Origin: an uncultured Bacilli bacterium | Lineage (GTDB): Bacteria; Bacillota_I; Bacilli_A; RF39; UBA660 | Length of the DNA stretch: 18,944 nt | Assembly: GCA_947629125.1 (NCBI GenBank) | Contig: CANRCO010000009.1 | Location: 1 to 18,944 of the forward strand | Reading direction: 5' to 3' | Shown here: positions 7,401-13,114 of the stretch, one piece after another | Layout: every line of letters begins with the position of its first letter | Numbering within the stretch: position 1 is the stretch's first letter | The notes under the pieces: model-generated | Database searches by the model: none | The model's input: the letters and a program-made list of their open reading frames with translations, nothing else | Told to the model about the DNA's origin: nothing | Program-made: the position numbers and the translations under genes

Positions 7401-8992
7401 TTAAGCATTCGTGCTAAACTCATCGTATCAATAACTGTATTTGTAAAATCTTTAAAACCATATTTTTTACAAGCGGCACTAATAAAACCAATATCGAATT
7501 TAGCATTATGAGCAACCATGGGATTATCTCCAGCCCAATCTAAAAAACGTTTAGTAACATTTTCTTCGTTGTCTTTACCAGCAACCATCTCATCAGTAAT
7601 ACAAGTTAATTCGACAATCTTTTTAGGAAGGGGCCGATGTGGATCAATTAGTTCGTCAAAACGATCAATTATTTCGCCGTTTTTAATTTTAACTGCTCCT
7701 ATTTCTATCATCTGGTCGGTACCAACATAAAAACCGGTTGTTTCAGTATCGAAAACAATATAAGTATCATTTAATAAGTTATAATCTTGTAAATTAAATA
7801 TTACATCAACATCGTTGTTTACAACATTTAACTCACTACCATACAATGCTTTAAAACGATATTCTTTTTCTTTATCTTTATTGTAATGAGTAACTGTATG
7901 AAATACTTCAGGAAAAGCTTGAACACAGTTATGGTCAGTAATTGCAACGGCTTTATGCCCTAATTTAATAGCATAATTAATTATATTATTTTTATTTTTT
8001 TCTTCAAATGGAATAACCCCATCCATTAAACTCATCATCGTATGAGCATGAAGTTCTACTCTTTTGATAGGTGCGTTATCACTAATTACGACATCTTTAG
8101 AAGGTATTTCTTCAAAATCACGAACATTAAAAACTAAATCATGTAAAAATGAATCTTGTTCAATATTACCACTAAAATGATACCATTTACCTTCTTTTAA
8201 TTTGTTTTTGGCATCCAAGTATTTATCATTATTAAATTTAACCATTTTACCTAAAATGCTACTAGTTTTATCGGTCAACTTCAGATTAATAACATAAACA
8301 AAATTGCCTGGCTTTTTTTTACTTGCTAATTCTTTAGCTTCTAAACCAAAAACTAAAGCATCAATTCCTATATTTTTTTCTTCACCAAAAACACTATCTA
8401 AAGATATAGTTTTTTCAGTTTTATTAATCTTTATTTCAGGTTGAACTGCAGGACTAATTATATCTAATTCAATATCAGAATTTTTTTCATTAGCTATTTG
8501 TTTTTTTAAATTTTGTTCTTTAATTTCATCAATTAATATTTCTAATTGACAATTTTTAAAACCATATTTTTCTAAATAATTTAAGATATCTTTTTGAAAA
8601 TTTAATAATTCACTTTGTTCATATTTTGATGCAACTTTAATTGATATTTTAGCATTTTCAAATTCAATTTGAGCATTAACTAACCCTGCTAAAGCTGGAT
8701 GATTTTGAATTAATTGATTTAAATATTCCTTTAAATAAGAAACAATATCATCTTCAAAAATTTCATCATATGTTAAAATAATTTGACATTTATTTTGATT
8801 ATTAATGCCATTTTCACTACATAAAAATAGTTTACTTACTTCTTCATAGGGTAAAACATTTAAATTTTTGATAACTACAATAAATTCTTCTTTATCTTTT
8901 TTTAAAATAACTTTATCAATAGTTGCATTTTGAAATGCTTTTTTTTTATCTACATAATTTATACTTTTAAAGAAACGTTCTAACTCGGCCAT
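4430..8992 (-). CDS. polC: DNA polymerase III alpha subunit, PolC type
   Basis: The replicative polymerase of low-GC Gram-positives, 1520 residues and full length (somewhat longer than the roughly 1440 usual in Bacillus). Order: N-terminal domains and OB fold (about 1-300); PHP domain beginning with HAHTMMSLMDG at 315; a DEDDh proofreading exonuclease inserted in PHP with Asp415/Glu417 (FDTETTG), Asp500 (HNAKFD) and His556/Asp561 (HRADYD); then the rest of PHP. The polymerase domain has GSRGSVGSS at 954, a four-Cys zinc site (982, 985, 1013, 1016), and catalytic Asp1042/Asp1044 (PDIDLNFS) with Asp1167. The C terminus ends in QLSLF, the sliding-clamp binding motif. AAGGAG 9 bases before the ATG sets the start. 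The stop is TGA immediately after the clamp motif, direct evidence for the standard code. It is apparently transcribed alone. Confidence 0.99.
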   Translation of the reverse strand: MAELERFFKSINYVDKKKAFQNATIDKVILKKDKEEFIVVIKNLNVLPYEEVSKLFLCSENGINNQNKCQIILTYDEIFEDDIVSYLKEYLNQLIQNHPALAGLVNAQIEFENAKISIKVASKYEQSELLNFQKDILNYLEKYGFKNCQLEILIDEIKEQNLKKQIANEKNSDIELDIISPAVQPEIKINKTEKTISLDSVFGEEKNIGIDALVFGLEAKELASKKKPGNFVYVINLKLTDKTSSILGKMVKFNNDKYLDAKNKLKEGKWYHFSGNIEQDSFLHDLVFNVRDFEEIPSKDVVISDNAPIKRVELHAHTMMSLMDGVIPFEEKNKNNIINYAIKLGHKAVAITDHNCVQAFPEVFHTVTHYNKDKEKEYRFKALYGSELNVVNNDVDVIFNLQDYNLLNDTYIVFDTETTGFYVGTDQMIEIGAVKIKNGEIIDRFDELIDPHRPLPKKIVELTCITDEMVAGKDNEENVTKRFLDWAGDNPMVAHNAKFDIGFISAACKKYGFKDFTNTVIDTMSLARMLNPEWPNHKLQTLVRKYNIPWDEEAHHRADYDAEGTAKAFIHMARLLYNQNIETTTDIYNSVDLDELVKFSYPFHLNILAQNKKGLKNLFKIISLANTKYLFRNDQPKIPRDELTKHREGILIGSGCINGEIFEAAKTKEDEELVNIMQFYDYIEVQPITSCLHLLQMEASSFKTINDLQEHIRKIIRVAKEAGKIVCATSDAHHLTKEDKIYRDIIVKQKTNGRLHPLNRRGVDIPDMHFYTTEEMLEEFQFLGEELAYEIVVTNTNKIADMIEEIEVIIDTGGVPFSPKIDKSVETVMDLVYSKANEWYGNPLPHNIEERIAKELYGDSLINAIKYFLEQEKKSSTDDEVFNKLHETIIKGDECVKQTVRQYLKETNEIKTDEQLDKLLKKTLGGVIGGNFDVIYLIAQKLVKHSNDAGFLVGSRGSVGSSFVATLMGITEVNPLPAHYRCEKCQTSIFDNEEGKPLGAIYSSGFDMPEKMCPNCGAKMLKDGQDMPFATFLGFNADKVPDIDLNFSDLNQADAHEYTKELFGVDNVYRAGTIGTVATKTAFGFVKGYCEEKNIMLRNIEIERLAQGCTGVKRTTGQHPGGIVVIPGYMDVFDFTPFQFPADDPDSNWRTTHFDYHAIDQDVLKLDILGHSGPTQLRMIQNLTGDDVTKVPLDDKKTMEIFQSTEPLGVTADQILNDTGTLGIPEFGTTFTIQLVRDTKPKTFAELVKISGLSHGTDVWLGNAQELIKNNIVPFSDVIGCRDDIMVYLMYNGLKPIQAFEIMEFVRKGKASKDKEKWEKYKKIMNEANIPEWFINSCAKIKYMFPKAHAVAYVMSAFRIAYYKVHNPVVYYASQFSTQYTDFEIETMIKGYDAIKARVIELNKKGYDLTNKEQAVLETLKVALEAAARGFKFGNIDLEKSQASDYVISDDGVTLICPFMAIDGLGAAVAHKIVEERDIKPFYSIEDFQIRGKVNSTTVDKLKLLNVFGTLPETSQLSLF

Positions 8993-9019
8993 ACAATCTT
9001 ACTCCTTAATTCTAATAAA

Positions 9020-9048
9020 ATTATATCATGAATAAAAAAAATAGTCAT
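9020..9048 (-). promoter_or_regulatory. polC promoter, extended -10, inside upstream terminator
   Basis: On the minus strand, TATAAT (9025-9020) has TG one base upstream (extended -10). ATGACT (9048-9043) lies 17 bp away as a 4/6 match to the -35. The -35 forms part of the terminator hairpin of the preceding 142-aa gene. Predicted leader length is about 20 nt, including AAGGAG. Confidence 0.7.
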
Positions 9049-9067
9049 TACTCTTTTGACTATTTTT
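9037..9067 (-). terminator. Intrinsic terminator after the 142-aa gene
   Basis: ATAGTCA (9041-9047) pairs with TGACTAT (9057-9063) around a 9-nt loop. Flanking A (9037-9040) and T (9064-9067) runs extend the stem to 11 bp, and a longer U tract follows on the minus strand. The proximal arm overlaps the TAA stop codon (9068-9066) of the 142-aa gene. Confidence 0.85.
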
Positions 9068-9494
9068 ATCTTTTTTTGTGTGGTGTTAAACTATCTATAT
9101 ATTGATTTAATTGGCTTTCAGATTTCTTTAATAATTCTTTTAATTGATTTATTTTAGCTTTATCATATTTTAAATCTTCATATAATTCATGACGTGCATA
9201 GTAGTCTTTATTTTCAGTTAATTGTTGATTAATAAAATCAATATCATTTTTTAATTCATTAATATCTTGTTCAATTTTAGCTATTTTTAATTTAATATCA
9301 GCAATATTTTGATTTATAAATTGTTCAATTGATATATTATTTTGTTCTTTAGTATCTTTTTTTAATTTTTCTTTTTCAATAGATTTAGGAATTTCTTCAT
9401 TCATACTAGCTATTTCTTTATTAGTTAAATTTTCTTCATTAAATCCATATTCATTAATAAAATCTTCTTGTTCTGCCGAATATATACTACTCAT
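9066..9494 (-). CDS. Hypothetical coiled-coil protein (142 aa)
   Basis: I do not recognise this protein. It is 142 residues, with no membrane segment and no cysteine. Residues 1-35 are acidic (SAEQEDFINEYGFNEENLTN). A Lys/Glu-rich linker follows, and residues about 55-135 are built for a long helical coiled coil (IADIKLKIAKIEQDINEL and KAKINQLKELLKKSESQLNQ) broken near 95-105. The last residues are basic (PHKKR). It starts 16 bases after the 190-aa gene with GAGGT before the ATG, so the two form an operon, and a terminator overlaps its stop. A structural or partner-binding role for the 190-aa protein is a guess from the arrangement only. Confidence 0.8.
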   Translation of the reverse strand: MSSIYSAEQEDFINEYGFNEENLTNKEIASMNEEIPKSIEKEKLKKDTKEQNNISIEQFINQNIADIKLKIAKIEQDINELKNDIDFINQQLTENKDYYARHELYEDLKYDKAKINQLKELLKKSESQLNQYIDSLTPHKKR

Positions 9495-9510
9495 AATTTA
9501 CCTCACTATT

Positions 9511-10083
9511 TTAAGCAACACGATTTAATTTTTTGGCTTTAATATTTTGATATTTCATATCTTTCATAATTAATTGATTAATTATATAAAAGTAAATTCT
9601 TCTTTTATTTAAATAATCTAAATTATTAATAAAATTATAAAGAGTATTTAAATCACGGTTATTAATAGCTTTCTTTAAAGTTTGATTTAAATCTAAATCA
9701 TTATTTGTAAATTTAATTAAATAATTATATATAATATTACCTTTATCTTTATCATTTAAAGAGTATGTTAAATAATCAAAAATATTATATGCAGACATTT
9801 CTTTCGATAAGACTGGTAATTTACGATATTTATTTTTATTTTTTACCTTTTCAGAAGTAATAACCCATATTTTTTCAATAATATCTTCTATATCAACATT
9901 AGATACTAAATTAGCCTTGATAATTAAAGCAGCTAAAGTTTCTAATGTATAAGAACTAGTAAATTTATCTAAATATTCTAAACTTTGAAAATTTTGGCCA
10001 TTACTAGTTTCTAAATCAGCGGTATTAATTAAAGTATAGCTATTATTTTGTTTTTCAACTGCTAGAAAATAATTATTATTCAT
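9511..10083 (-). CDS. Hypothetical protein (190 aa), first of two-gene unit
   Basis: I do not recognise this protein. It is 190 residues, soluble, rich in Asn, Leu and Tyr, without signal peptide, membrane helix or cysteine. The N-terminal 35 residues look like short beta strands (NYFLAVEKQNNSYTLINTAD). The remainder appears helical and ends in a basic tail (KAKKLNRVA). The ribosome site is unusually good, AAGGAGG 7 bases before the ATG, and a consensus -35 with an extended -10 lies upstream, suggesting solid expression. It is co-transcribed with the 142-aa coiled-coil gene. Its base use matches its neighbours, so there is no sign of recent acquisition. Confidence 0.82.
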   Translation of the reverse strand: MNNNYFLAVEKQNNSYTLINTADLETSNGQNFQSLEYLDKFTSSYTLETLAALIIKANLVSNVDIEDIIEKIWVITSEKVKNKNKYRKLPVLSKEMSAYNIFDYLTYSLNDKDKGNIIYNYLIKFTNNDLDLNQTLKKAINNRDLNTLYNFINNLDYLNKRRIYFYIINQLIMKDMKYQNIKAKKLNRVA

Positions 10084-10109
10084 TATTACTCCTCCTTAAC
10101 GAGTAGATT

Positions 10110-10139
10110 ATAATATCATAAATTCTAACACTTTGTCAA
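10110..10139 (-). promoter_or_regulatory. Promoter of the 190-aa/142-aa unit
   Basis: On the minus strand, the -35 is a perfect TTGACA (10139-10134). The -10 TATTAT (10115-10110) lies 18 bp away with TG one base upstream (extended -10); an overlapping TATAAT (10112-10107) gives a 21-bp spacer and is less likely. It begins only 22 bases after the stop of the 111-aa gene, with no terminator between, so read-through from that gene is also possible. Confidence 0.78.
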
Positions 10140-10161
10140 TACTAACTTTTAATTTTTATCA

Positions 10162-10497
10162 TTAATCATTTTTAACTATTTTAACATTACGTGATCTAAC
10201 ACGCTTTTTTTCTTCTTGTTTTTTCAAATAATATTTATTTATTTCCAATGTTTTATTTAAAATTTCTTTTTTATCTAACATTATATTACTAGTAAAATCA
10301 ATTTTTGGTGAAGCTAGTATTGAAAAATAATTACTTAAAGGTTCAACTTGTAAAATATTATCAACCATTATTTTATGGTTAGATAAAACTTCAATATAGT
10401 CATTACCAAGTTTACTATGTCTACATATATAGTAACTTTGATTACTGCCTCTTTCAACTCTTACTACTAATAAATCTTCTAAAGTATATTTTTTCAT
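10162..10497 (-). CDS. Hypothetical small protein (111 aa), basic C terminus
   Basis: I do not recognise this protein. From ATG 10497 it is 111 residues. Residues 1-60 (MKKYTLEDLLVVRVERGSNQ, then YYICRHSKLGNDYIEVLS) look like a compact beta-rich fold. Residues about 75-111 form a charged helix ending in a strongly basic stretch (KKQEEKKRVRSRNVKIVK) that could bind nucleic acid or acidic membrane; this is inference. An in-frame ATG at 10509 would lie within GGGAGGG, which is the ribosome site, so I prefer 10497. It has its own promoter and sits between the recD2 unit and the 190-aa/142-aa unit on the same strand. Confidence 0.8.
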   Translation of the reverse strand: MKKYTLEDLLVVRVERGSNQSYYICRHSKLGNDYIEVLSNHKIMVDNILQVEPLSNYFSILASPKIDFTSNIMLDKKEILNKTLEINKYYLKKQEEKKRVRSRNVKIVKND

Positions 10498-10524
10498 AAA
10501 CCCTCCCATTAAATTATATTAAGT

Positions 10525-10553
10525 ATTATAAAATATAATTAGTAAAATGTAAA
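10525..10553 (-). promoter_or_regulatory. Promoter of the 111-aa gene
   Basis: On the minus strand, TTTACA (10553-10548) and TATAAT (10530-10525) are exactly 17 bp apart. This promoter lies directly after the terminator of the recD2-microprotein unit and about 30 bases before the ATG at 10497. A second TATAAT (10518-10513) has no matched -35. Confidence 0.72.
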
Positions 10554-10559
10554 TCAAAT

Positions 10560-10582
10560 AAAAAAACTACTTATTTAGTAGT
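10560..10582 (-). terminator. Intrinsic terminator of the recD2-microprotein unit
   Basis: ACTACT (10566-10571) pairs with AGTAGT (10577-10582) around a 5-nt loop, followed on the minus strand by seven U interrupted later by A. The stop codon of the 55-aa gene (10573-10571) lies across the loop and far arm. Confidence 0.75.
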
Positions 10583-10738
10583 ATTATTTTGTTTAATCAT
10601 TGAATTAGCTTCATCAATCATAGAATTAATTAATTTATCAGCTTTTTTCTTAGTTGATTTGTTCATTAAGACATATGTTGTCATACCAGCTGCTCCCATC
10701 AAAAAAGCTCCAGCCATCATTTTATTCATTAAACTCAT
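10571..10738 (-). CDS. 55-residue membrane microprotein downstream of recD2
   Basis: A short gene easily missed by length cut-offs. ATG 10738 to TAA 10573-10571 encodes 55 residues. Residues about 5-25 form a glycine/alanine/methionine-rich membrane helix (NKMMAGAFLMGAAGMTTYVL), followed by a charged amphipathic tail (NKSTKKKADKLINSMIDEAN). The layout resembles short YtxH-like anchored proteins, but I cannot assign a family. AAGGA lies 9 bases before the ATG, the gene begins 32 bases after the recD2 stop, and a terminator overlaps its own stop. These points support real translation in one unit with recD2. Function is unknown; topology with N terminus out and basic tail in is inferred from the charges. 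Confidence 0.75.
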   Translation of the reverse strand: MSLMNKMMAGAFLMGAAGMTTYVLMNKSTKKKADKLINSMIDEANSMIKQNNTTK

Positions 10739-10770
10739 TTTATCACATCCTTAATGTTATTATGGTCTAT

Positions 10771-12969
10771 TTACAAAGTATTATACAAAAATTCTTTTAA
10801 AGTTGTTTTTCGATTAGTACTATAATTATTATTAACGGCCATCAAAAATGCATTAATCTCCCCTATTAAAACTAAACTTTTTTTTGCCCGACTAACTCCC
10901 GTATATAATAATTTGTTATATAACATTTTAGAATAATTCTTACTAATCGGCATTATTACATGGTCAAATTCACTACCTTGACTTTTATGAATCGTAATTG
11001 CATAAGCATGCTTAATCATTTTTAAATCTTCTTTTGTGTATTCAACAAAATTACCATCAAAATCGATAACAACTTTGTCCTTGCTTTTATTGTCTTTCCT
11101 ATAATTTATTTGAACTATATAACCAATATCGCCATTATATACATTACAATCTGGATTATTAATTAATTGTAATACTTTATCTTTTTCACGAAAAACTACC
11201 TCATTATAACTGATTTCTTTTTTATCTACATCAGGAGGATTAAATATTCCTTGCATTAATATATTTAAATTATCAATACCATTTTCACCCTTATACATTG
11301 GTGCTAATATTTGAACATCAGCATTATCTAAATTTTTATCTAACGATTTTAAACAAATTTGTTTAATTAAATTTTTAATATTTGCCGAAGAAGAACTAAT
11401 AAAATTATAATCATCTTTTTTAGTTAAATATTCATCACTAATATTTTGTTCTTTAATTTCTCTAGCTAAATATGGTATATAAGAATTTTGACTTTGACGA
11501 TAAATTTTATCTAATTGAATAAAATCAAATTTTTGTGATTCAATTAAATCATTTAAAACTAAACCAGGTCCAACACTAGGAAGTTGAAAAGCATCACCAA
11601 CAATTATTAATTGCACATTACTATAAATACCTTTTAATAAAGCATCAAATAAATTAACATCAATCATGCTAAATTCATCAATAATAATTAACTTATGTAA
11701 ATTTTTATTAATTTCATTAACCCCAAAATCATCAGTTTCTTTATTCCATTTTAAATAACGATGAATAGTCATTGCTCCAAATCCAGTACTCATACTAAGT
11801 TTTTTGCTTGCCCGTCCAGTCGGTGCTAATAAAGCAATAGTATTATTTAAATCATATAAAGATAATTTATTTATTTTTATATACAATTTAACAATTGCAT
11901 TAACAATAGTTGTTTTACCTGTTCCTGGTCCGCCACTAATAATTGTAATTCGATTTTTTAAAGCGCTTTTTATTGCTTCTTTTTGTTCTAAATTATAATT
12001 GACATTTAAAGAATATTCTAAATTTTCTAATAGTTCATCCAAATTATTTATTTTTATAGTTGGATTATCATTTATTAAACCTAAATTATTAACGATATCT
12101 TTCTCTTTCATATAATAATCTGCTAAATAAATACGTTGTTCAATTATAACAACTAATCCTTTACTTTCTAATCTACTTAAAATTATTTTTAATTCTTCAT
12201 CATCTAAAAAGATTTTAAAATCTAGTTGTAATCGTGAATTAATTTGATTTAAATAATAGTAAGTATCACCTAATGTATCACTAATTCGATTCATAGCTTC
12301 AATAACACAAGCATTTAAACGCACAACGCTAAATTGGTCATTATTATTTAATAAATAAAGTTGATCTAGTTTATTAAAATCAATTAATTTATTAAAAGCA
12401 TATAAATTTTCTTGGACATACATTAAAGTTTTATCTTTAAATTTTTGATATATTTTTGTACTTTCTTTAATACTAAAACCAACTTTTTTTAATTCGATTA
12501 AAGTATCATCCGTATTAGCATGTTTTAATATTGATTCATATATACTTTGGGCTTTTTGGGGAGTCATTCCTGGAACTAATAGTAAATTATTAAAATTCTC
12601 TTTAATCAAATCTAAAGCCTTGACTCCTAAAGTATCGACAATTTTTTTGGCAGTTTTTTCCCCACACCCTTTAATTAATGAACTACTTAAAAATTCTATT
12701 AGTGCATCTTCAGTTGTTAGGGCAACTTTTTCATAGTTATCTACTTTAAATTGTTTACCATAACGCTCATGTTTTATCACTTCCCCATATAAAATATAAG
12801 TTTCTTCCGTATTATAATCAAAAAAATTTCCTGTAATTGTAATAGTTTTAAGTGCTTGTTCTTTTATAGTAGAATCATTTGTTTCTTTAATTTTAAATAC
12901 TGCTACTAAATAATTATTATCTTCATTAAAATATATACAATTAGAAATTTTACCTTTAATATAGTTCAT
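10771..12969 (-). CDS. recD2: RecD2-type 5'-3' DNA helicase
   Basis: A 732-residue superfamily 1B helicase of the RecD2/YrrC class, which works without RecBC and helps replication-fork stability and repair. The N-terminal OB-like part (1-80) and a helix-hairpin-helix region (about 85-165, with LIKGCGEKTAKKI and LLVPGMTPQKA) distinguish RecD2 from RecBCD RecD. Helicase motifs: Walker A GGPGTGKT at 346-353, Walker B DEFS at 431-434, GDAFQLP at 458-464, YRQS at 490-493, ITIHKSQG at 658-665, and YTGVSRAK at 689-696. All look intact and the length is normal. AAGGTGG precedes the ATG. It has its own promoter after the topA terminator and is followed in the same unit by a 55-residue microprotein gene. 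Confidence 0.97.
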   Translation of the reverse strand: MNYIKGKISNCIYFNEDNNYLVAVFKIKETNDSTIKEQALKTITITGNFFDYNTEETYILYGEVIKHERYGKQFKVDNYEKVALTTEDALIEFLSSSLIKGCGEKTAKKIVDTLGVKALDLIKENFNNLLLVPGMTPQKAQSIYESILKHANTDDTLIELKKVGFSIKESTKIYQKFKDKTLMYVQENLYAFNKLIDFNKLDQLYLLNNNDQFSVVRLNACVIEAMNRISDTLGDTYYYLNQINSRLQLDFKIFLDDEELKIILSRLESKGLVVIIEQRIYLADYYMKEKDIVNNLGLINDNPTIKINNLDELLENLEYSLNVNYNLEQKEAIKSALKNRITIISGGPGTGKTTIVNAIVKLYIKINKLSLYDLNNTIALLAPTGRASKKLSMSTGFGAMTIHRYLKWNKETDDFGVNEINKNLHKLIIIDEFSMIDVNLFDALLKGIYSNVQLIIVGDAFQLPSVGPGLVLNDLIESQKFDFIQLDKIYRQSQNSYIPYLAREIKEQNISDEYLTKKDDYNFISSSSANIKNLIKQICLKSLDKNLDNADVQILAPMYKGENGIDNLNILMQGIFNPPDVDKKEISYNEVVFREKDKVLQLINNPDCNVYNGDIGYIVQINYRKDNKSKDKVVIDFDGNFVEYTKEDLKMIKHAYAITIHKSQGSEFDHVIMPISKNYSKMLYNKLLYTGVSRAKKSLVLIGEINAFLMAVNNNYSTNRKTTLKEFLYNTL

Positions 12970-12997
12970 AAAACCACCTTTTTTATCATATCAAAAC

Positions 12998-13017
12998 ATC
13001 TATAAAAAATCTATAAA
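12998..13017. repeat. Two direct copies of ATCTATAAA, 11 bp apart, in recD2 leader
   Basis: ATCTATAAA occurs at 12998-13006 and 13009-13017, one helical turn apart, in the untranslated stretch before recD2. It could be a small operator, but chance is plausible in such AT-rich DNA. The rest of the 139-bp gap 12970-13108 holds the recD2 promoter and topA terminator; I see no riboswitch or structured leader. Confidence 0.4.
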
Positions 13018-13047
13018 TATACTTTGATTTTTTAGAAATATAATTTA

Positions 13048-13076
13048 TATATATCACTAATACATTTGTTCGTCAA
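13048..13076 (-). promoter_or_regulatory. Candidate recD2 promoter
   Basis: On the minus strand, TTGACG (13076-13071, 5/6) is 17 bp from TATATA (13053-13048, 4/6), with TG one base before the -10 (extended). It starts only 8 bases beyond the A/T run of the topA terminator and predicts a leader of about 70 nt. Confidence 0.6.
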
Positions 13077-13083
13077 GTAGTTT

Positions 13084-13114
13084 AAAAAAAATAAAAGCGA
13101 CAAAACTTTTATTT
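13084..13114 (-). terminator. topA operon terminator overlapping the topA stop
   Basis: AAATAAAAG (13089-13097) pairs with CTTTTATTT (13106-13114) around an 8-nt loop, with a U tract following on the minus strand (A run at 13084-13090). The TAA stop of topA (13111-13109) is inside the proximal arm. The stem is mostly A-U, but the tract is strong. Confidence 0.8.

Noticed and set aside
7518..7730. Open frame of 70 codons on the plus strand antisense to polC
   Set aside because: It is opposite the exonuclease motifs of polC; the composition is that of a shadow frame and no start signal is visible.
9066..10738. Small-gene block as a toxin-antitoxin or anti-phage system
   Set aside because: None of the proteins shows a recognisable toxin, nuclease, nucleotidyltransferase or antitoxin DNA-binding motif, and each unit has separate promoters; there is no positive evidence.
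11804..11998. Open frame of 64 codons antisense to recD2
   Set aside because: It mirrors the Walker A region of recD2 and has no independent start signals.
12970..13108. Possible riboswitch or T-box leader before recD2
   Set aside because: No long GC-containing stems, no T-box sequence and no terminator/antiterminator pair apart from the topA terminator; the stretch is almost pure A/T.
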